64,000 nucleotides of DNA from assembly GCA_022457155.1 (NCBI GenBank), contig JAJGOT010000754.1:186001-250000 (forward strand), in the 5' to 3' direction. Position numbers and translations under genes: made by a program. Positions within the stretch are counted from its first letter, which is position 1; every line of letters begins with the position of its first letter. This document shows, one piece after another, positions 55,212-64,000 of the stretch. The notes beneath the pieces were generated by a model, which ran no database searches, was not told the origin of the DNA, and saw nothing but the letters and a program-made list of their open reading frames with translations. Origin of the DNA: Cladopsammia gracilis. Taxonomy: Eukaryota; Cnidaria; Anthozoa; Scleractinia; Dendrophylliidae.

Positions 55212-55310
55212 AGAATGAATGAATGAATGAATAACTTTATTTACCGAGGGTGACACATTACAGTTGAGAACTGGTAAACTTGTGGCCCTCTCCTATAATA
55301 AACTTGTGTT
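55212..55310 (-). mobile_element. LINE tail, 5'-truncated
   Basis: (AATG)n then AACTTTATTTACCGAGGG and GTGGCCCTCTCC: the same kind of minus-strand LINE 3' end as at 53125 and 53515, diverged. Confidence 0.55.
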
Positions 55311-55906
55311 TCACGTGCTTGAGTTCATTCGAGCAATTGTTTATTGTGAGAACTATCCCTGAAAATCTCTGAATTTACTTTTGTTTCCTCTCACCCTTCC
55401 CAATAGCTCATGCTCACTTTTGCTTCCTACCCAGATTCCTCACGTGTGACCTTGTTAGGAATTGCCAATATTTCTCAGCATAATCGTTAGATAATAAGCT
55501 ATTTATACTATTCCAATTACTGTCACTTTAGCTTTCTTAGTTTTAATTTTTTTTCCATGCCCTGTGTTCTTCCACTGTTTGGCCTTGCAAGGCTAAAAGT
55601 ATTTTTCTGTTAATATTTGAGGGATAAACCCCTCGTTTAAGTCCCAATATGACTATACAGATTTTCCATACTGCCTCCATACATTTCTTATCAGGAACTT
55701 GGGAATGAGTGTGAAAGCGAGCAGGTGAAGCTTGGGAACGAGCGCGAAGCGCGAGCGGGGGGTTATGGGAAGGAGAAAATATGTTATTTAAGCACAGGAC
55801 CATGTTTTCAAAAAGATGGTACTTTTACCATAAGTTCGGGAAATCTATCGATAAAATGCTGAAACAAGTTGAAATAGGCGCAAAAAAACCCGGATTTTAG
55901 GATGAA
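55311..55906. other. No gene seen
   Basis: A GAGCGCGAAGCGCGAGCGG palindromic stretch at 55738-55758 is repeat-like. Confidence 0.45.
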
Positions 55907-56206
55907 AGGCGCATGAAAATAATATGGGTACAAGAAAGAACGGGGCGCGCGAGGGAGACACGCGAGGATGAAGACTTCGAGCTATATTTCGGCCACAGTC
56001 ATTTTGCCTCGCAGACGGCTTAAAGAGATTCATGTAAGACTTAAATCCAGACCTCTTTGTAACGCATCGCCCATAAACTACATTGTAATTGGATTGGGGG
56101 CGGGAAACGATTTTCGTGGGCCTCTCGGGCAGTCGCTCTTTTCCTCCTCGCGTGTTTCCCTCGCGCGCGCCGTTCTTTCTTGCGCCCATATCATTTTCAT
56201 GCGCCT
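55907..56206. mobile_element. MITE, 300 bp, 60-bp TIRs
   Basis: AGGCGCATGAAAATAATATG, AAGAAAGAACGG and GCGCGCGAGGGAGACACGCG at the left are mirrored at the right by CGCGTGTTTCCCTCGCGCGC and CCGTTCTTTCTTGCGCCCAT, ending CATGCGCCT. The 114-codon minus frame is TIR-derived. Confidence 0.8.
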
Positions 56207-59200
56207 GCTACGCAGGCTAATCCAAATTTAAGAATTAGAACCACCTTGTAGAGCATAATGAACTGCATCACAGGAGTGTACTACTCAGTAGCTTTCATTT
56301 AACATGGCATTGTTTACAGAATTGATTACAAAGTTAAATTGGAAAAACAACAGTCGGCGGTGCAAGTTGTCGGTCGAATGTTAGATCCCTTTAGAGCGGC
56401 AGCCAGTCTATAATTTGGTTATATTCAAGAAGGAAAGTAAATAATCAATTCTAGAAAACTCTATTGCAAAAAATGTATTTTTATTTCACACTTCAACTGA
56501 TATATGACTTTGATCAAAGCATTGACATTTGTCGGTCAAAAAACCCTGAATTTTCTTTCATCTGAAAGTTTGTTGTGAAATGATAACTGGTATTTAGTTC
56601 AGGTTAAATAGTACAATAAAATGTCTTGCAATCTTACCCAAAAATGAAAAAACAAAACACTTTATTCTCAGCACAATATTCCCTGTGACCACAAGTCGCT
56701 CAGGTTTATTTTCTCTCAAGCTACGCTACCTGAATTTCATGGTATAATCCAAATGACTCTGGCTACTGTGATTTCTATTGTTGTTTTTTGAGGGAATAAG
56801 CAAAATTTGCACATCCAATGCATCACCAACCACATGATTCTATAATTTCATATAATTTCCTTTGTTAGGGTACTTGATTCGCTGTAAAGGCATGAGACAT
56901 GGCGCCAACGATACGGCGGTGTTTTAACATGTTAAAAATCTAAAGTAAAACAATAAATCTTTTCAGTCATGAGCTATTCTTTTGGCAAAATAATAACGGT
57001 AACATCAAATACATACAAAAAAGGGTCAAAATACAGAAAACAACACGTGGATACACGAAGTCGATTTTTGTCCTTCTTGGGAGTTAATAAAAGATTAACA
57101 CTTTTTCATGCGATCACTGATTGTTTTTGTTTCTTTGGTTAATGAATATTCCCTCTGAACAAGAAAGAGTGGATAACGCCATCATGCAGAACAACGGACA
57201 AAAGTCGGGCAGTATACGATGGGCAAGCAATAAACAAAGTTGTCCCGCACATTGTGTCTTTTAAAAGTTTATTTCCCATGCTTAGAAATGGAAGGAAAAT
57301 AGATTAGATACATATCTTCAACTCAGCGGGTAGTAATAAGCGAATTGTCAACTTGGCGACCCTTTGACTCGTCATCAACCGCTACTTATTCTCCGGCGAA
57401 TGGAGCAAAACATCGTGACACCGCACACAACTACACATTTAATTGACAAGGTTAAAACCTTTTTTCTTCCTTTTTGCTTGTTTATTTTTTGTAGGTTTTC
57501 AAGTAGTACCAGCTACCAGATGGTCTATAATCCGGTGCACATTTTAAATGTAATACAGAAAAGCAGTCATCTTTGTAGACTAACAAAACAACATAAAATG
57601 AATGTCGCAAGAATACTGACTTGATTTTAAACCAGAATGTCTTTATCTTCTACATCGTTTTGTTAGCACCAAATGAAAAAACAACAGGAATTAAATGGCG
57701 TTAACAATTATTATTAAATCGTAATAAACTATTCAAAATGAAAAACAACTTTCGTTTTATGCCAGCTTGGACGATTTTATTTATAGTGCTGACATTTGTC
57801 CCTAAAAAATGCCTGTCTTTTAATGTGACGCTAAAATGGAACAACAAACTTCTCTGCAGAATATTCTGCACCCTCCCTTTCCCCTACACAGATTTTTCTT
57901 AGAGGTGTTTGGAAAGTCGAATGAATGTAGACTAAAGATAAAACTGATATCATATAAAAAATTTCCCTCGTGTTTAAATCCAACAAGGTTTAAAAACATG
58001 TTAATTTAAACTATTTTTGTTTTACATTGCCTCCGGCACTTGTAATCATAATAAATCTAACTAATTCTTGGCGATCGTTTCAAAACAAAGGTAACTGGTT
58101 GTATTGAGCGCAAAAGCTAAAAAAAAAGTTTGAAAAAACTAATTATAGTAATGTTATCAGCCTGTTATCAGTCTTGTTCAACCAAATTATAAATCGATCA
58201 CAAATTTAATAACAAAATTAAAAGTGATCGATCTTTCGTTGCCTCTGTTCCAAGCTCAGAAATTTAGAGAAAAACTACGGGAACACGACGAGGGAAAACC
58301 GAGAGTGTGAAATAAGGAAATGTGATGTTTTCGGCACATAAGTTGTACTGTGTCTTATAACGGTTGACTATGGAAAAGAAAAGGTCAAAATTATTAAAAC
58401 TATCGGCAATAATCGAAGCGTGGTTAACGTTTATGCCGCTGTATCGTCTAGTCGTTGTGGGCACACTATTGTTGGGTAGAAACAATGCGAAGGCATGATT
58501 TTATAATTGAAAATATGGCTTTTTTGTTTTTCATTCTTTCTGTAAATTAAACCGATAAGCTATATCAAGAAATTTCTAACCCAGCGACAATGACAGTAGA
58601 AATTGTTTACTGGAAATCTGCCCGCTTAGCGTGGCGTTTGGTTACTTTAAAAACAACGGCTGAGTTTACATCGGCCATATTCATAGCCAAAACGCTCACG
58701 ACATACGTATTTATATTACGTGAACAAATAAATGGACAGTCACTGTGTTTTGTGAAAGGCTAGGCAAATATTTACATAGACATACGGTTTGCAAAACTGG
58801 CAGCTGCCTCGGTATTCAATTCATCCTAAACATGTTTGAAAAGTAAATAAGCTTGTGAAAAAAAAAAAAACAATACGTTAGCAATAAATTAGTGCTATCC
58901 ATTGTCAGGTTGTTTTAGCCGGATTCTATTATTTTTTTTGGTTAACATTGTTAAAGAAGTATTATTCACTAAACATGTTCTTATTTATCTTTTTGAGCTG
59001 AAAATGTTTTTTGTATGAAAATGTTATTTGTAGCCGATCATAAATCTTTCAGCAGCCCAGTTGTTTTAATCTATAAATCACCCTTTAGAAAGTACATGTA
59101 AACTAGCAGTTTCTTAAACAAAGATTAAGCCCGTTCATCTGGAATTAACGGGTTAAAACCGTCTTGTTGACAGAACGAAATGAAACCAATTTGGACTCTG

Positions 59201-59978
59201 TCTCTTGCATTGTGTTTTGTTTCATCAATTTGTTCCTGTTAACTTATTAATTGATTTGATGGCTTTTTTAATGCACCAGCTGCCAATTAGAGGGAGTTGC
59301 AAAGGTTCTCTCGCTCGAGCCTCACGCGCACGACTCGCCCCAGTTCTTTTCCGCCGCTTAAGTAAGTAAGAACTTTATTTAGGTGTCAATTTGTTTAGTC
59401 GCTGTCGCCGCTTTTTTTGGTGGCGCTCGTACAAAAATATTGAATGTTTTGTGGTCTAAGGTTATTTCCCTAATTTTGAAAGCAAACGCGATGGCGTGGG
59501 ATCAAACGTTGTTTTCGATGTCAGATAATTTTCAAACTGTTTGATTTCTCTGAAACATTTACATCTGTGCAGCCGTGTTGTTCCGTTGGTCTGTAAATTT
59601 TATTTTCGAAGACTTTGGGAGGAATTTTTCTTGGATTCTTTCTTGAAATGTGACACAGTATCAAAATATTATGAAGCGGATAAGCAACAAGTACAAAGAA
59701 AACTAAAACACGATTTGTGTAAACATTTTAGCTTATTTTGTTGGTGATCTAAGTGTTCTAAATACATTTAAAGATTATCAAGCACAAAGTTTACAGCGCT
59801 GTGCCTCATGACTTAAACAAGGTTATCTTATGCAAACACAAGCCAACATTCTTTATCGCTAAACAAAAATTGACTCTGTTGGTAAACAGTCAGTAAGTAT
59901 TTTGATTGGTAACAGCTTTTCGTGTCAGAAAAGTGCCTGTTTCGGCATTTATATATAAAATATGTATGCGTGGATTGC
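56207..59978. other. Long stretch without a recognised gene
   Basis: AT-rich with only short frames (the longest is 86 codons, 57364-57624, no domain). A small LINE-tail-like piece, (TAAG)n AACTTTATTTAGGTG, lies at 59357-59385 inside a GC-rich repeat (GCTCGAGCCTCACGCGCACG). Confidence 0.55.
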
Positions 59979-60192
59979 TTAACCCTTTAACTCCCAAGAG
60001 CGCCAAACACGAAAATTCAAGAAAAATCCCAAATTTCATTTTGTAAAATATTAAAAAATAAATGGTACCATGCAAAACTACTGCTGAAAAGGTTTCATTT
60101 GAATGGTCACATCATAGGTTTCCATCCACAGACTAAAAAGTTAGAACTACACTACATGTCTCCATAATTGACTCTGGGAATGAAAGGGTTAA
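59979..60192. mobile_element. MITE family F, copy 3, TTAA at both ends
   Basis: TTAACCCTTTAACTCCCAAG at the left and CTCTGGGAATGAAAGGGTTAA at the right. One internal unit (GAATGGTCACATCATAGG). The clean TTAA ends suggest the family's target duplication. Confidence 0.8.
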
Positions 60193-60420
60193 GTATGATC
60201 GGATGTCACGTGAGAAACAAATCAGAAGTGAAACCAAACCACGTAACTTGTCTGCGTGCGTTTTCCCGCGCTTGGCGTCGGCTGCATGTATTTGCTACAA
60301 GTTTTGATTGGTTCATAAGATCTACGTCAGTTGTGATTGGCCAGAGTGGTTTTGGTCTTACGACACTCAAACACCGCTTTACTAAAGAGGTTTTCACTTT
60401 CTCGTTAACAGTTAAGGAAT
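60193..60420. repeat. Diverged relative of the MITE at 62248
   Basis: Shares CGTTTTCCCGCGCTTGGCG, TGCATGTATTTGCTACAAG and TTTTGATTGGTTCAT in the same order, but lacks clear terminal repeats. Joined directly to family F copy 3. Confidence 0.55.
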
Positions 60421-62247
60421 AATAAGTAGATGGGCACTTTAATAATGAGTTTCAAAAATCCGTAATTTTTCGTCTTTTATCCCTCCTTTGAAACGCTTAC
60501 TATTTCATTCAAATTCAACTATTACGTGATAATACATCAAATATTTATACGTAACATCGATCCGTTTTTAAACAACAAGAAGAGCTGTATGTTTCTTTTC
60601 TCTGTCTATCTCACGACACCAGCTACTTCTGAAAAACTGAAAATCAAACGACAGCTGGTCACAAGACATCAAGACATGCTTTAAATGCCTTCATTGAAAT
60701 GCACAGGTGTCTCAAGGTGCCGCTATGCACATTGTGTCAGTATTGGCTATAGCTATGGAGTTCGCGAAATCTCAGTATTTACGAATCGAGTCCTATTGAC
60801 AATTTGTAGCATTTTGTGTTGTAAATATGTCGGATGCGACAAATTCTTACCTTCTAAATGGACCGTTATGAACATTTATTTCACGTTGTCTATGTCAAGG
60901 TTGTGCCGCTAATTTATCGAATGTAATAATCATTACTTTTTCTTAGAAGAGAATAGAGTGGTACAGTAATTTTTGTATGAACGTTGAAGTAATCACTGTA
61001 CTGAATTGCATAATTAGCCAATCAAAAGCTTTGGTTACTGTTCTGATTTTGTTCAGTCATCTGAATGAAAATGTTTTTATCAAGTCATTCACAGATCATT
61101 TGCGTGATACCTAGCCACTGAGGTGCTCGTCTGAAGTTAAATGCAATCAAACCCACAATTTCGTGCCTAAGAGCCTGATTATATGAGCCGGGCAGGCCCG
61201 GTTAGCCGAGCTGGTCTATGTTCGACAAATTTAAATTTAGATGTCAAACAAATATAAACCAAAATGAATGTCAGATCTACTTTTTTTTAATTTCTCAAAG
61301 CGAACCAGGTAAGAAACTGAGTAATGGTTCTATTGCATAGTTGCTATGTTTACTTGAGCACATACGAAGAGTAAGTTCAATTATTCCATATTTAACATAA
61401 AAACGCCATAATAAAAAGCTTAACATCGCTATCTTAAGAAAGGTTTTGTAGTCATTTGACGAGTTAATACATGATTAAATGTTGAAAATTTAGCAGATAA
61501 CTGAGATTCTATCACCCCCACCCAAGGGCGTACCCCAGCCCTTTCGAAAGGGGTGTCCAGAAATGCAGGCAGAGCGGAGGCCACGCTACTCCATGACTGG
61601 CATCACAAAGTGTCCTTAACTATAAAAGTTCATCAAAACACACGAAATTCTGTTACATATGAAGTAATATGAAAACGACAAACAACTCTGTCAAATATGA
61701 AGTACTCGTTAAGCCATACTTACCTGCATTTCTGCAAATCAAAGCTATTATATTCAGCATTATCATCATTTGGTGTTCGAGTTATTTGTTTTCTCGTTGT
61801 TACGCCCGGCAAGACGGAAATCACATGTTTATCGTGCGTAGTTCACCTTGTTTAGTTTTGACTATTTCAAATAATTGTCATGATGAAGCAGATTCTTATC
61901 GGAACTTTTAAGCATGTCCCGATAATTAAATATAGCTTCGACCAGCTGTAACTATGCCCATACCCAGGTGAGCAATGAATCATCCAGTGTTGTGCTGCTC
62001 CGTTTTGGTCAGTTTCAGTTTCTCAGCTTCTTAACCCAACCAGGATGGCAGAAATACAATCCTCCTCTCCAAAGATGTGCAAAGAAGAGATTATCCGTGA
62101 CATTGCTCCGCTTTGTCGTCTTTCAAATGCGGGTTAGTAAGTTTTTTGTTTTGTTTGACCTAACTCAACCGTCTTTGCGGATAAAATTCTGAACTCTTTC
62201 ACTGATTTCTAATAGGGGCAGTAGATATTTCCGATTTACAGCACTAA
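60421..62247. other. No recognised gene
   Basis: Short frames only. AAGGGCGTACCCCAGCCC near 61524 resembles the end of the element at 14614. Nothing else stands out. Confidence 0.5.
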
Positions 62248-62513
62248 TAGAGCAGTTGTCAATTGAGTGTGAAAAGTAATTACACCATTGCTTTGGTTTT
62301 TCATTGCTACGCTTTGTGATTGGCTAAAAAATCTCGCGCCACTTTCTCGACCAATCAGAAGTTAAACCAAAACCAATCGTGACTTGCTCGCACGCGTTTT
62401 CCCGCGCTTGGCGCCGCCCACATGTAATTGCTTCGAGCTCTGATTGGTTCATTGGATTGTTTTCGACTGCTGTGATTGGTCAGAGTAATTACACTCAATT
62501 GAAAACTGCTCTA
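62248..62513. mobile_element. MITE, 266 bp, TIR TAGAGCAGTT, CCAAT-rich
   Basis: TAGAGCAGTTGTCAATTGAG at the left and CTCAATTGAAAACTGCTCTA at the right. Several ATTGGT/ACCAAT motifs inside could bind NF-Y. Confidence 0.8.
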
Positions 62514-64000
62514 ATTTAACAAGGCAGTTCACAGCAAATCGCTCAAAAAATTATCATCCTCCACAACCCCTGATTCCCGATTGACTTTGAAATACTAACT
62601 TTTCAGCGAGGCTGCACACGAGCTTAAAAACAACACAATAAAATAAGACACAAAGTAAGCTGAGCTTCTCCATTTGCGTCTTTGGCGAACCTGAGCGCAA
62701 ACAAAAATCTTTTCTGTTCCATTTTATTCGTGTTATATGGTCTTGGCCCACGGTTTGATTTCCATCTAGTAAAGTGTCAAATACAAACTACTTTGGTACT
62801 ATTGGTGCCAAGGCCTGTAAATTCGGTTCAATGTGGAAAAAATTATATAAAGAGGTTTATCCGGGTCAAAATTCAGTTTTACTGTTCTGTTGTTCATTTT
62901 TGCTATCTTGCTATTTTCGTTTGGTATTACGCTGTTCAGTTTTGCTGGTCTGTTTTGCTCATTATTCAATTGTTTTGTTTTGCTATTCTGCCATTCAGTG
63001 TCGCTATTTTGATGTTCCGTAATACGCAGTTCAGCTCTGCTGTTATATCCTGCTTGGTTCCAGTCTCGCCCGGAGAACTAATACCTGATTCAAGGTATCT
63101 TGGAGTGAAAGGGTGAGGAGTAGAGAATTTCTTAAACCCTCTGCCGGACAGGGGGTAAATGTCTCCAGAAGCCAAGCGGCCCTCAGCTCGTCAGAAGCCA
63201 GCTGGCTTCGTAAACTTAATTCCCCATCTCATAGCATGGAACCAAAATCAACAAATTAAAGCTGTATCTTTGTTCATAGTAAGCATTCTCCTTAACTTAA
63301 CACAGCTTATCGCGCGCCCTAAACGTTTTCGGCACTTTCGAGGAACCCACGCTAGAATCGTAAGTCCTCTTAACATTAACCTGGGCGCGGCAAATAACAG
63401 AATGAAAAATTTCTTTTGTGAGCACGTACAATTTAACCTTTACATAACGGTGTTGAACATTTGATTTCATGTAATGTGAAGTATGACAAACATGTAGATA
63501 AACAGGAAAAATAAAAGTCATCGACCATAGAATGTTGTGCTGATCCAGATTGTTCAAAGGTTCTAGGTAACCCATGATTAGCGCCAATCTCGAATTCACT
63601 CATCTTTATACTCACTTTACAATAGGGTGCCTGTAAATTATTTTCCGCTAACAAATTGACCTATTACAAGTCTAGAAATATAACTGAAAAACTAAACAGC
63701 AAAAGTCTTTTAAACAAGAGAAACAAAAAATATTTTTAACATTCAACCCCAGATTTGCGGCTTTGTAAAACAAGGCCCTGACTTACCACAAATGTCACAT
63801 GGATAAGACCAAAATACCAGTAATGACGGTTTTTATTTACATGCGGTAACTTTTAAAGCAATAAAAACGAAAATACATGGTGCGGGACAACACAACAGAG
63901 CGCGGCTTTAACTAAAGTGTACCCTTAAAAAAAAAACTAATTGAAAAGTACTACGCAAGTAAATAATTAAAATGAATGTCTATTATATAAAATTGAAATG
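62514..64000. other. No recognised gene to the window end
   Basis: A T-rich tract at 62875-63010 repeats TGTTCTG/TTTTGCT motifs and produces spurious hydrophobic frames (62682-63116). The frame at 63159-63464 and its antisense partners lack domains. Confidence 0.5.

Noticed and set aside
55845..56231. Frames of 114 and 87 codons
   Set aside because: Produced by the mirrored arms of the 300-bp MITE.
62682..63116. 144-codon hydrophobic frame
   Set aside because: Lies largely on a T-rich degenerate repeat, with overlapping frames on both strands.

Overview
This is eukaryotic nuclear DNA. The few recognisable genes are animal genes split by GT-AG introns: an interleukin-17-like cytokine, glycogen-targeting subunits of protein phosphatase 1, and a tandem-C2 protein. 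They lie in AT-rich DNA packed with short inverted-repeat transposons, LINE and Penelope relics, tRNA-derived SINEs and satellite repeats. The repeat style suggests a cnidarian, most likely a stony coral. That is an inference; nothing here fixes the species.

Layout. 1-8.5 kb: a long-TIR fold-back element cut by the window edge, several MITEs, a decayed zinc-binding-domain gene (3.3-3.65 kb) and an intact PP1 glycogen-targeting subunit gene on the minus strand (4566-5150). 8.75-9.6 kb: a two-exon, minus-strand IL-17-like cytokine gene with a TATA box. 10.5-11.2 kb: the GIY-YIG end of a Penelope-like element. 11.4-16.3 kb: a diverged satellite tract broken up by other repeats and by a 32-bp minisatellite. 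18.3-18.9 kb: a second PP1 glycogen-targeting paralogue, also minus strand. 20-22.8 kb: a cluster of palindromic MITEs. 23.1-28.57 kb: a nearly full-length Tx1/L1-type LINE (plus strand) whose A-tail ends inside an exon of the next gene. 28.57-33.1 kb: a minus-strand gene for a small protein built from cysteine-proline-rich domains, one per exon, cut by that LINE. 33.4-36.4 kb: inverted SINE copies and inverted dispersed repeats. 36.9-48.2 kb: a complete eight-exon plus-strand gene for a 421-residue, probably N-myristoylated tandem-C2 protein with CRE-like sites upstream; its introns hold many MITEs and a LINE relic. 48.2-64 kb: no recognisable gene; nested and tandem MITEs, LINE tails and one SINE with a perfect 12-bp target-site duplication.

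The genes do not form one pathway. The PP1 pair is a local duplication acting in glycogen metabolism. The IL-17-like gene is a secreted immune signal. The C2 protein is a membrane-associated, probably calcium-responsive factor. The cysteine-proline protein has no function I can assign. The strongest unusual signals are the LINE-cut cysteine-proline gene, a hAT-like element nested in a Harbinger-like MITE with both duplications intact, and two cases where a MITE appears to have seeded tandem repeats.

Exon models were built by reading splice sites and phases by eye. Transposon families were assigned from terminal repeats and target duplications, without a database search.
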